Of a stretch of 64,000 nucleotides of DNA, positions 8,293 through 16,258 are shown piece after piece. The DNA comes from Actinoallomurus iriomotensis (GTDB lineage: Bacteria; Actinomycetota; Actinomycetes; Streptosporangiales; Streptosporangiaceae). The notes below the pieces were generated by a model. That model was not told the DNA's origin, did not search any database, and saw only the letters and a program-made list of their open reading frames with translations. The position numbers were made by a program, and so were the translations under genes. The first letter of the stretch is position 1. Each line of letters starts with the position of its first letter. The stretch covers positions 196,747-260,746 of the forward strand of contig NZ_BSTJ01000015.1 of the NCBI RefSeq assembly GCF_030269445.1, given 5' to 3'.

Positions 8293-9666
8293 TCAGCGTT
8301 GCGTCGCGAGCCGCCGCCGGGCGGCCGGCCGGAACAACCTCAGGTCGCCGCCGGGGTACGCGCCGCGCGCCGGCTGGTCGCCGTTGAGGACGGTGCCGAG
8401 CACGCGTGCGCGCACGGTCTCCAGCCGCTCGACCGCCTGGGCGACGTCCTCCCGCCGCGTCCGGCCGTGCCGGGCGACGACGAGCGCGCCCGCGCACCCG
8501 TGCGCGAGGACCGCGGCGTCGGTGGCGGACAGCACCGGTGGCGTGTCGATGAGCACGATGTCGGCCCGATCGCTCAGCGCGTGGATGACCGAGGGCATCG
8601 ACCGCGACGCGACGAGGTCTCCGGGGTTGCCCCTGGCGGCGCCGCCCGGCAGCACGGACAGCGTGTCGGGGCCCCACTGCCGGAGCACCTCATCGACGGT
8701 ACGGCCGCCGCTGAGCAGCTCCGCCAGCCCGTCGGCCTCCTCGACGCCGAGCCGGGAGGCCAGCGGCGAACCGCGCAGGTCGGCGTCGACGAGGATCACC
8801 TTCCAGCCCGCCTCCGCCAGCGACACCGCGAGATTGCACGCGACGGTGGTCTTGCCCTCGCCGGGAAGGGCGCTGGTCACGACCACCGATCGGGGCAGGG
8901 CGTCACCGTCCTCGGTGAACCGCAGGTTGGCACGGATTCGCCGGAACGCCTCGGCGAGCGGCGCGTCGCCGCGTACGCCGAGGTCGATGCGGCCGTCGGC
9001 GGGCACGGCGCCCAGCGCGGTACCGCCCGCGACCTCCCGCAGCGCGCCGGCCGAGCGGATCGAGGTGTCGGCGCGGTCCCGCAGGACGGCGCCGGCCACG
9101 CCGACGGCGGCGCCGATCACCAGCCCGATCCCCAGGTTGACCAGGGGCCGCGGGCTCACCGGTCCTCGGGGCTGATCCGCGTCGTCGGCGACCGTGACGC
9201 GTACGCCGGCCGGCGCGCTCCGGTCCGGCCGTTCGAGCCGGTCCACGTAGCCGGCGAAGGTGGTGCCGAGGGTGCGCGCGATCCGCGTCGCCAGCTCCGG
9301 AGAGCCGTCGGTGACCGTGGCGCGCACCAGGACGGTGTCCGGCACCGCCATCGCGCTGATCTTCGGCTGTAGTTCGTCGGCGGTCATGCCGTCGCCCAGC
9401 GCCGCCGCCACCGCGGCCACGACGGTCCGGCTCTGGATCAGCTTGGCGTACGACTTCGCGCGGTCCTGCGACAGCAGCGCGCCCTGGTAGGCCACTGCCG
9501 CGTTCCCCCCGTTGGCGGGCGCGGAGACGATCATCGTGATCGTCGCGGCGTACCGCGGGCTCATCCGCGTCGTGGCGAAGGCCGCCGCGATGAGGGCGAG
9601 CAGAATCGAGGCCGCGACCAGCGTCCATCGGCGCCGCAGCAGGCGAAGGTAGTACAGCGGTTCCAT
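8293..9666 (-). CDS. Wzz/Wzc-like chain-length regulator with tyrosine-kinase domain
   Basis: A 457-residue membrane protein of the bacterial tyrosine-kinase/polysaccharide co-polymerase class. A Wzz domain starts with a transmembrane helix (residues 15-33) and ends with a second one (176-195). A cytoplasmic ATPase domain carries Walker A SALPGEGKTT (265-274), Walker A' VDADLR (293-298) and Walker B LIDTPP (372-377). Such proteins control chain length and export of exopolysaccharide. Unlike most BY-kinases it has no tyrosine cluster at its C-terminus: only Y437 remains in the last 30 residues. The start at 9666 is set by GGAAGGGGAG upstream and the first transmembrane helix. It forms an operon with the WecA-like gene 23 bp upstream. 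Confidence 0.85.
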   Translation of the reverse strand: MEPLYYLRLLRRRWTLVAASILLALIAAAFATTRMSPRYAATITMIVSAPANGGNAAVAYQGALLSQDRAKSYAKLIQSRTVVAAVAAALGDGMTADELQPKISAMAVPDTVLVRATVTDGSPELATRIARTLGTTFAGYVDRLERPDRSAPAGVRVTVADDADQPRGPVSPRPLVNLGIGLVIGAAVGVAGAVLRDRADTSIRSAGALREVAGGTALGAVPADGRIDLGVRGDAPLAEAFRRIRANLRFTEDGDALPRSVVVTSALPGEGKTTVACNLAVSLAEAGWKVILVDADLRGSPLASRLGVEEADGLAELLSGGRTVDEVLRQWGPDTLSVLPGGAARGNPGDLVASRSMPSVIHALSDRADIVLIDTPPVLSATDAAVLAHGCAGALVVARHGRTRREDVAQAVERLETVRARVLGTVLNGDQPARGAYPGGDLRLFRPAARRRLATQR

Positions 9667-9689
9667 CGCGCTCCCCTTCCGGCCGGAAC

Positions 9690-10697
9690 TCACGTGGTGC
9701 GAAGCCGCTCGTCGTGCTTGGCGTACACCGGCACCTTCAGCAGCAGCCACACGAACACGCCGCCCAGCCCGGTCGCGACGGCGAGGGGCACGGGCGCCGG
9801 CACCCAGTCCCACAGGACCGGCAGGACCGCGAGGCAGGTGACCGCGGCCGCGCCGGACAGCGCGAGCGCCACCTGTCCGGTGCTGAGGCCGAGCCGGCGC
9901 AGCCGGTGTGAGACGTGGTCGGTGCCGCCGAGCATCAGCGGCCGGCCCGCACGGTGCCGTGACACCAGGACGACGCAGGTGTCGACGGTGGCGACGAAGG
10001 TCACCATGAGCGGCCCGGCGACGCCCGTGTCGTCCGACCGCGCGAACACGAACAGCGCCGACGCCGAGATCACGAAGCCGATGAACAGCGAGCCGGCGTC
10101 GCCCATGAAGATCCGGGCCGGCGTCCAGTTGTGCGGCAGGAACCCGGCGCATCCGCAGGCCAGCGCGACGAGCAGCACGCTCACGCCCCGCTGCCCCACC
10201 ATCGTCGCGGGCAGGGCGAGGGACGCGCCGGTGACACAGGCGACGCCGGCCGCGGCGCCGTCCATGTTGTCGAGCAGGTTGAAGGAGTTGGTGATGACGA
10301 CGATCCACAGTACCGGCAGGACGTAGTCGAGCCAGTTCCCGAAGATCTTCACGTGGCCGCCCGCGCCGACGACGGCCGCGGCGGCCACCCCCTCGACGGC
10401 CAGTCGCGGGTACGGCGACAGCGGCCGCAGGTCGTCGACGAGGCCGAGCAGCGCCACGGCCGTCGCGGCCACGAGCAGGATCCGCAGGTGCGCCTCCGCA
10501 CCGCTCAGCGCGGCGACCGTCGGCACGATCACGCCGGCGGCGATGACGACGCCGCCCAGGTACGGCGTCGGCCGCTCGTGACTCTTGCGCATGCCGGGCC
10601 GATCGGTCAGTGCCAGCCGAACGGCCAGCCTGCGGACGAATTCGGTCAGTATCGCGACCAACACGAATGCAGCGACCGCCACCCACGTCATTGCCAT
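9690..10697 (-). CDS. WecA/MraY-like undecaprenyl-phosphate sugar-1-phosphate transferase
   Basis: A 335-residue polytopic membrane protein with about ten transmembrane segments. Family motifs are in order: a DRPGMRKSHERPTPYLGG loop, LLGLVDDLRPLSPYPRL with the DD metal site, NSFNLLDNMDGAAAG, a conserved FMGDAGSLFIGF, and a cytoplasmic DHVSHRLRRLG loop. It should start glycan assembly by moving a HexNAc-1-phosphate from a UDP-sugar to undecaprenyl phosphate at the inner membrane face. As first gene of the leftward operon with the Wzc-like kinase, it likely primes the exopolysaccharide made by this locus. A role in teichoic-acid-like polymers cannot be excluded. Confidence 0.88.
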   Translation of the reverse strand: MAMTWVAVAAFVLVAILTEFVRRLAVRLALTDRPGMRKSHERPTPYLGGVVIAAGVIVPTVAALSGAEAHLRILLVAATAVALLGLVDDLRPLSPYPRLAVEGVAAAAVVGAGGHVKIFGNWLDYVLPVLWIVVITNSFNLLDNMDGAAAGVACVTGASLALPATMVGQRGVSVLLVALACGCAGFLPHNWTPARIFMGDAGSLFIGFVISASALFVFARSDDTGVAGPLMVTFVATVDTCVVLVSRHRAGRPLMLGGTDHVSHRLRRLGLSTGQVALALSGAAAVTCLAVLPVLWDWVPAPVPLAVATGLGGVFVWLLLKVPVYAKHDERLRTT

Positions 10698-11009
10698 TGA
10701 TTCTGGTCTCTCGTTGACGGCAGCAGCTTCTCAGCTCTGTTACCGCGAGAGACGGCCCGCAAAACACCGGCGCACGGGAGAACAGTCGGCACAGCCGTGC
10801 ACGTTTCGGGACACCGCGAATCGAAACATTCACCCGAACAAAAGATTGTCAACGGTGGTCAATATTTGCAAGGGTTCAAAGAATCGGCCCAGCGTGATAG
10901 CGTGCGGCTGATTTTTGAACGGGACCAAGCATGCCATTTTCCGGAATGGCACAGAGGGCAGTTCAAGCGCGCGGATAACGAAATGTCCAGATTGGCCAGG
11001 GGGGGCCTG
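10698..11009 (+). promoter_or_regulatory. Low-GC leader with two inverted repeats before the beta-helix gene
   Basis: 312 bases between divergent genes, clearly less GC-rich than the surroundings. GTTCAAA (10874-10880) pairs with TTTGAAC (10914-10920), extended by AATC/GATT, giving an interrupted 11-bp stem. Further down, TGCCATT (10932-10938) and AATGGCA (10945-10951) flank TTCCGG. Both lie upstream of the start at 11010 and could be operators or leader RNA hairpins controlling the secreted protein. They match no riboswitch class I can recognise. Confidence 0.4.
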
Positions 11010-11936
11010 ATGGGTTCGGCAATTAGAGTATCTGGCGGTATCGCCGCCGCCGCACTGATGATGACTGGAATGGCCGTCGCACAGCCGGCGTACGCCCGCC
11101 AGATCGTGTACGTGCCCTGCAACACGGCGGCGCTGATCGCGGCGGTCAATGGCGCCAACACCATCGGTTCGGGGACGCTCCGGCTCACCTCGAACTGCGA
11201 CTACGTCCTGACCGCCCCGTCGGCGACCGGGCGTGGCCCGGACGGGCTGCTGGTCACCGGCGACATCTCGATCATCGGCGGCAGCTCGACGCGAATCACC
11301 AGGTCGGCCACTGCCGCGGCGTTCCGGGTCCTCGAAGTCGGATCGGGCGCCAGGCTCTACCTGCGGAACGTCTTCATCTCCGGGGGACTGACCGACAACA
11401 CGGTGCCCGCCAATGACTCGGGCGGCGGCATCCTCAATTCCCGCGGAACAATCGTTCTGTACCGTACGACCGTCTCCGGCAACACCGCGGACAACGGCGC
11501 CGGGATCTCCAATGACAGCGGACGCCTGATCACCAGCTACACGCTCGTCCAGAACAACTCCACGCGCGCCGGCGGTGGCGGCGGCGGTGGCGTGTACAAC
11601 GACGGCGCGATCATGGCGTCCAACAGCATTATCAGGGGCAACCGCGCCAACACGAACGGCGGCGGTCTCTACAACGGCCAGGGCGGCCGGGCCGAGACGT
11701 ACCGGACCACGATCGACCACAACACGGCGGGCGCCAACGGCGGCGGTCTCTACAACACCGCCGACGCGCGGTTGCTCCTGCGAAGCACTCTGGTCCAGCT
11801 GAACTCCGCCACCAACGGCGGCGGAATCTTCAACGGCGGCATTCCGAGCCGAGTGTCGCTGAACAACAGCCTCATCCAGCACAACACACCGAACAACTGC
11901 GTGCCTCTGGGCTCGCTGTTCGGCTGCACGAACTGA
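11010..11936 (+). CDS. Secreted right-handed beta-helix repeat protein
   Basis: A 308-residue exported protein. The start at 11010 is preferred over an upstream in-frame ATG because AGGGGGGG lies about 5 nt before it and it yields a clean signal peptide, cut near PAYA. After a short N-terminal part come at least five Asn/Gly-rich repeats of the form NTA-xx-GGGLYN (for example NGGGLYNGQ, NGGGLYNTA, NGGGIFNGG), like the GG[AGL]xx repeats of polymorphic membrane proteins and some pectate-lyase-like parallel beta-helices. No catalytic residues were identified. Its place between the polysaccharide initiation genes and the glycosyltransferase operon suggests it binds, trims or scaffolds the exported polymer. 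A terminator follows it. Confidence 0.7.
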   Translation: MGSAIRVSGGIAAAALMMTGMAVAQPAYARQIVYVPCNTAALIAAVNGANTIGSGTLRLTSNCDYVLTAPSATGRGPDGLLVTGDISIIGGSSTRITRSATAAAFRVLEVGSGARLYLRNVFISGGLTDNTVPANDSGGGILNSRGTIVLYRTTVSGNTADNGAGISNDSGRLITSYTLVQNNSTRAGGGGGGGVYNDGAIMASNSIIRGNRANTNGGGLYNGQGGRAETYRTTIDHNTAGANGGGLYNTADARLLLRSTLVQLNSATNGGGIFNGGIPSRVSLNNSLIQHNTPNNCVPLGSLFGCTN

Positions 11937-11955
11937 CCCGCGTTCGACCCGTCAC

Positions 11956-11997
11956 GGCGGTCGTCACCGGGTACGCGCGTACCCGGCGACGACCGCC
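11956..11997 (+). terminator. Large palindromic terminator
   Basis: A 42-nt near-perfect palindrome. GGCGGTCGTC (11956-11965) pairs with GACGACCGCC (11988-11997), and the centre CCGGGTACGC/GCGTACCCGG is itself a perfect 20-bp palindrome. There is one mismatch between the two parts. It lies 19 nt after the beta-helix stop codon and 15 nt before the next gene, so it probably separates the two transcription units. Confidence 0.7.
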
Positions 11998-12012
11998 CGA
12001 GAATGGAGATGC

Positions 12013-13227
12013 GTGGTGGCCGGCATGGCTGAACTCCGCACCAGCGACTTGCACACGGGCCGCCGGTCCGCCGGCCACGGACGACCGCCGACGGCGGCCC
12101 TCCCGGCCGGGCCCGCACGCGTCTGCCTGCTGATCGGCCAGCTCGGCCTCGGCGGCACCGAGAAACAGGTCGTCCTGCTCGCCCAGGGCCTGCGCGCCCG
12201 CGGCATCGACGCTCACGTGCTCCTGATGTTCGAGGGCGGTCCGCGGGAGAGCGCGCTGCGGGCGGCCGGTGTGCCCGTCGTCCATCTGGGTTTCGCCTCC
12301 AGTGCCGTGGGAGCGCGCATGCTGCCGGCGAACGCGGTCGCCTTCGCGCGGCTCGTCCGCCACCTGCGGCGGCTGCGGCCCGCCGTCCTGCACGCGTTCC
12401 TCTTCCACAGCTACGTGACCGCCGCCCCGGCCGCGCGCCTGGCCGGCGTCCGGGTGCTGGTCGCGGGCCGGCGCAGCCTCGGTGACTTCAAGCGCGGCCG
12501 CCATGTCATGCTCGCGGTCGAACGCCTCGCCACCGGCATGACCGACCTGCTCGTGGCGAACGCCGAGGCCGTCGCCGAGGACACACGGCGCCAGGAGAAG
12601 GTCTCTTCCGACAAGATCACCACCGTCTACAACGGCCTGCCGGACTCCGCGTTCGCCCCGGCCGCCCCCGCGGTCATCGACACCACCGCGCCGGTCGTCC
12701 TGTGCATCGCGAACCTCAAGCCCGACAAGGGCCACCGCTTCCTGATCGACGCCGTCGCGCGCCTCCGCGACCAGGGCCTGCCGACCACTCTCGCCCTCGT
12801 CGGCGGCGGGCCGCAGCGCCGCGCGCTGGAGGAGCAGGCGGCACGCCTGCGTGTCGACGTGCGCTTCCTCGGCACCCGTACCGACATCGAGCCGCTGCTG
12901 GCCCGCGCCCAGGTCGTGACGCTGCCGTCCCTGCACGAGGGCATGAGCAACGCCGTCATGGAGGCCATGGCCGCCGGGCGCCCGGTGGTCGCCACCGACG
13001 TCGGCGGAACCGGCGAGCTGCTGCGCGACCGCGGCGTCCTGGTGCCGCCCTCCGACGCCGCGGCGCTCGCCGAGGGGCTCGGTCGCGTACTGCGCGACCC
13101 CGGACTGGGCGACCGCCTCGCCGCGCGGGCGCGCGCCTGGAGCCTGCGACACCTTCACGTCGACGCGATGGTCGACCGCCACGTCCAGATCTACCGAGAG
13201 CTGCTGGAGCGCCGATGTGCGGAATAG
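12013..13227 (+). CDS. Glycosyltransferase family 4
   Basis: A 404-residue GT-B glycosyltransferase. The N-terminal acceptor domain opens with VCLLIGQLGLGGTEKQV after a 35-residue unconserved lead. The C-terminal nucleotide-sugar domain has the GT4 EGMSNAVMEAMAAGRPVVATDVGG motif, with the catalytic-site Glu pair in E-x7-E spacing. It should transfer a sugar to the lipid-linked intermediate at the inner membrane face. The GTG is preceded by GGAGA. It is first of a tight four-gene run and its end overlaps the asparagine-synthase-like gene by 13 nt. It resembles the GT4 at 15137-16258. Confidence 0.85.
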   Translation: MVAGMAELRTSDLHTGRRSAGHGRPPTAALPAGPARVCLLIGQLGLGGTEKQVVLLAQGLRARGIDAHVLLMFEGGPRESALRAAGVPVVHLGFASSAVGARMLPANAVAFARLVRHLRRLRPAVLHAFLFHSYVTAAPAARLAGVRVLVAGRRSLGDFKRGRHVMLAVERLATGMTDLLVANAEAVAEDTRRQEKVSSDKITTVYNGLPDSAFAPAAPAVIDTTAPVVLCIANLKPDKGHRFLIDAVARLRDQGLPTTLALVGGGPQRRALEEQAARLRVDVRFLGTRTDIEPLLARAQVVTLPSLHEGMSNAVMEAMAAGRPVVATDVGGTGELLRDRGVLVPPSDAAALAEGLGRVLRDPGLGDRLAARARAWSLRHLHVDAMVDRHVQIYRELLERRCAE

Positions 13228-15137
13228 CGGGAACCGTGTCGGCCGGCGCACCGGACGCCGGGCTGGTCCACCGGATGTGCGACGCGCTCGTGCACCGGGG
13301 CCCCGACGGCGCGGGCTTCCACACCGACGACCACGCCGCGCTCGGCATGCGCCGGCTCGCCATCATCGACGTGGCCGGCGGAGACCAGCCGGTCTACAAC
13401 GAGGACGGCACCGTCGCCGCGGTCCTCAACGGCGAGCTGTACGACTACGGCCGGCTGCGCGACTCGCTGCGCCACCGCGGGCACCGCCTGACCAGCGAGG
13501 GCGACACCGAGTGCCTCGTCCACCTCTACGAAGAGTACGGCGACGGCCTGGTCGACCAGCTGCGCGGCATGTTCGCGTTCGCCATCTGGGACGCGCGCCG
13601 GCGACGCCTCCTGCTCGCCCGCGACCGCGTCGGCAAGAAGCCGCTGTACTACCGCTCCGACGGCGCCTCGCTCGTCTTCGGCTCGGAGCTGAAGGCGCTG
13701 ATGCAGGATCCGTCGATGCCGCGCGAGGTCGACCCGGTCGCGCTGCACCACTACCTCACCTACCAGTACGTCCCGGCTCCCTGGTCGATCCTTCAGGGGG
13801 TGCGCAAGCTCCCGCCCGGGCACGTGCTGGTCTGGCAGGACGGCCGGCACGAGGTCCGCCGCTACTGGCGGCTGGACTGCACGCCGCGCCACGTCGCCGA
13901 CGAGCGCGAGGCGGCCGAGGAACTGCGCGAACGGCTCCTGGACGCCACCCGCGTGCGGATGGTCAGCGAACGCCCGCTCGGTGCCTTCCTGTCCGGCGGC
14001 CTGGACTCCTCGGCGGTCGTGGCGGCGATGGCCCGCCAGACGACGGGCCGCGTGAAGACCTTCAGCATCGGCTTCGAGGAGCAGAAGTTCGACGAGCGGC
14101 ACTACGCCCGCAGGCTTGCCGAGTGGTACGGCACCGACCACCATGAGCTGGTCGTGCGCCCGTCCGCGCTCGACGTGCTGCCGGCGCTGGCGTGGCACTT
14201 CGACGAGCCGTTCGCCGACTCGTCGGCGATCCCCAGCTTCTACGTCGCCCGGATGAGCCGCGAACGGGTGACCGTCGTGCTCAACGGCGACGGGGGCGAT
14301 GAGACCTTCGGCGGCTACCGGCGGTACGTCGCGATGAACCGGACGCGGCGGATCCACCTGCCGGCGGCGCTGCGGCCCCGGCTCGGGCGGCTCGGCTCGC
14401 TGCTCACCTCGCGCAACGCGCCGCAGTCGCCCGCGTGGAAGGCCGGGCGCGTCCTCGAACTGCTCAGCCACCCGCCGTCCCGCCGCTACGCGCGGATGAT
14501 GTCCTACTTCGACCCCGAGCAGAAGCTGGCGATCTACTCGGACGCCCTGCGCGAGCGGCTCGCCGGGGTGGACAGCTACGAGATCCTGGACGCGGCGTTC
14601 ACCGCCTCGTGCGCCGGATCCCAGCTCGGCGCCATCATGGACGTCGACGTCAACACGTACCTGCCGGGCGACCTCCTCGTGAAGTCCGACATCACCACGA
14701 TGGCCAACTCCATCGAGGCGCGCTCGCCCTTCCTCGACCACCACCTGATGGAGTGGGCCGCGGCGCTGCCGGCCGACCTGAAGATCCGGTCGGGCACGAC
14801 CAAGTACCTGCTGAAGAAGGCGGTGGCGGAGTGGCTGCCGCCCGAGTTGGTCAACCGCCCGAAGATGGGCTTCGGGGTGCCGCTCGCGGCCTGGCTGCGG
14901 ACCGAGTTGCGCGACCTGTCGCGGGACCTGCTCACCGACCACACGGCGCGATCGCGCGGCCTGTTCCGCCACGACGCCGTCGAACGGCTGCTCCGGCAGC
15001 ATGAGGAGGGCACCGACCACAGCCCGCGCATCTGGGCGCTGATCCAGTTCGAGCTGTGGCACCGCGTCTTCATCGACGGCGCGCACACGCGGGCCGACAC
15101 CGCCATCGCGGCGGGCGTCGACAGCTGGCGGGCCTGA
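13215..15137 (+). CDS. AsnB-like glutamine-dependent amidotransferase
   Basis: A 640-residue protein with a class II glutamine amidotransferase domain and an asparagine-synthetase ATP pyrophosphatase domain. The catalytic Cys2 follows the initiator (MCGIAG). The ATP-binding loop is SGGLDSS at about residues 260-266. The ATG at 13215 is certain because Cys must become the N-terminus. Asparagine is the textbook product, but copies in polysaccharide clusters often amidate uronic acids (WbpS of Pseudomonas aeruginosa O6 is one case). Located between two glycosyltransferases and overlapping both, it probably modifies the exopolysaccharide, with the 6-dehydrogenase at 23078 supplying the carboxyl group. 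That role is inference. Confidence 0.85.
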   Translation: MCGIAGTVSAGAPDAGLVHRMCDALVHRGPDGAGFHTDDHAALGMRRLAIIDVAGGDQPVYNEDGTVAAVLNGELYDYGRLRDSLRHRGHRLTSEGDTECLVHLYEEYGDGLVDQLRGMFAFAIWDARRRRLLLARDRVGKKPLYYRSDGASLVFGSELKALMQDPSMPREVDPVALHHYLTYQYVPAPWSILQGVRKLPPGHVLVWQDGRHEVRRYWRLDCTPRHVADEREAAEELRERLLDATRVRMVSERPLGAFLSGGLDSSAVVAAMARQTTGRVKTFSIGFEEQKFDERHYARRLAEWYGTDHHELVVRPSALDVLPALAWHFDEPFADSSAIPSFYVARMSRERVTVVLNGDGGDETFGGYRRYVAMNRTRRIHLPAALRPRLGRLGSLLTSRNAPQSPAWKAGRVLELLSHPPSRRYARMMSYFDPEQKLAIYSDALRERLAGVDSYEILDAAFTASCAGSQLGAIMDVDVNTYLPGDLLVKSDITTMANSIEARSPFLDHHLMEWAAALPADLKIRSGTTKYLLKKAVAEWLPPELVNRPKMGFGVPLAAWLRTELRDLSRDLLTDHTARSRGLFRHDAVERLLRQHEEGTDHSPRIWALIQFELWHRVFIDGAHTRADTAIAAGVDSWRA

Positions 15138-16258
15138 TGGCCGACCGGCCGCTGCGCATCGTGCTGTCCATCGGGTCCCTCCAGGTCGGCGGGACCGAGT
15201 CCCAGCTGGTCAAGCTGGCAGGGCGCCTGACCGCCCGCGGCCACGAGGTGCACGTGCTCGCGGTCCGCCGCGGCGGACCGTACGAGGACGATCTGCGGGC
15301 GCTGGGCGTGCCCACGCGGATCTTCTCCTACTCCGGGCTGAGGTCGCGCGCCCCCTCCGGCCGCCGGGACCCGCGGATCCTGCTCGCCGAGGTCCGCGAG
15401 CTCCTGGCCATATGGCGGCACCTGCGGGCGCTACGGCCCGACGTCTGCCACGGGTTCCTGTTCACCTGCTACACCCACGTCCTGCCGCTCGCCCTGCTGG
15501 CGGGCGTACCGGCGCGGGTCAACGGGCGCCGGGGCGCGGCCCCGCAGCAGCCGACCGGGCTGCTGCGCGCGGCGCTGGACTTCGCCGGCCACCGCTCCTC
15601 CAGCCTGTACGTGACCAACTCCCGCGCCCTGAGCGCCCGGCTCGTACGGGAGGAGAAGGTGCCCGCCGGTCGCATCGAGGTGATCGCCAACGGGGTCGAG
15701 CCGCCCGCCCGCGTCGCCGATCCCGCCCGGAGCCCGGCGCGCGGGATCGTCGTCGCGAACCTCATCGCCTACAAGGGGCACGCCGACCTGATCGAGGCGC
15801 TCGCGCTGCTGGACGCGCCTCCGCCCGTCCGCCTCGTCGGCGAGGGACCCGAGCGCGAGCGGCTCACCGCGCTGATCGAGGCGCGCGGGCTCAGGCACGT
15901 CGTCCGGCTCGCCGGGGGCGCGCCCGACGCGCGTGCGCTGCTCGCCGACCACCAGTTCGCCGTGCTCCCCTCCCACTCCGAGGGGCTGCCGAACGCGGTC
16001 CTGGAGGCGATGGCCGCGGGCCTGCCGGTGGTCGCCACACGCGTCGGCGGGGTGCCCGAGGTGCTGGCCGACGGCGTGGCGGGCCTCGTCGTACCGCCGC
16101 ACGACCCGGCCGCACTGGCCTCGGCGATCGAGCGGCTCGCCGGTGATCCGGAGCTGCGGCGGGCGATGGGCGCCGCCGGGCGGCGCGCCGCCGAACGCCT
16201 CAGCGTCGACGAGTGCGCCGCCCGGCACGAGGCGGTGTACCGGCGGCTGCTGCAGTGA
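15137..16258 (+). CDS. Glycosyltransferase family 4
   Basis: A 373-residue GT-B enzyme. It opens with IVLSIGSLQVGGTESQLVKLAG and has the donor-site block SEGLPNAVLEAMAAGLPVVATRVGG near residues 273-297. It starts inside the stop codon of the amidotransferase gene (TGATG), so translation is coupled. It and the GT4 at 12013 share the GGTExQ loop and probably arose by duplication. The predicted role is addition of one residue of the exopolysaccharide repeat on undecaprenyl diphosphate. Donor and linkage cannot be told from sequence. Confidence 0.85.
   Translation: MADRPLRIVLSIGSLQVGGTESQLVKLAGRLTARGHEVHVLAVRRGGPYEDDLRALGVPTRIFSYSGLRSRAPSGRRDPRILLAEVRELLAIWRHLRALRPDVCHGFLFTCYTHVLPLALLAGVPARVNGRRGAAPQQPTGLLRAALDFAGHRSSSLYVTNSRALSARLVREEKVPAGRIEVIANGVEPPARVADPARSPARGIVVANLIAYKGHADLIEALALLDAPPPVRLVGEGPERERLTALIEARGLRHVVRLAGGAPDARALLADHQFAVLPSHSEGLPNAVLEAMAAGLPVVATRVGGVPEVLADGVAGLVVPPHDPAALASAIERLAGDPELRRAMGAAGRRAAERLSVDECAARHEAVYRRLLQ

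Noticed and set aside
6698-8677. Long leftward open frame opposite the CrtI-like gene
   Set aside because: It is Arg/Gly/Pro-rich with no family match, lies antisense to a clear gene, and extends into another gene. It is an artefact of high GC content, like several other frames of over 400 codons (for example 13191-15086, 18405-19553 and 35692-38289).
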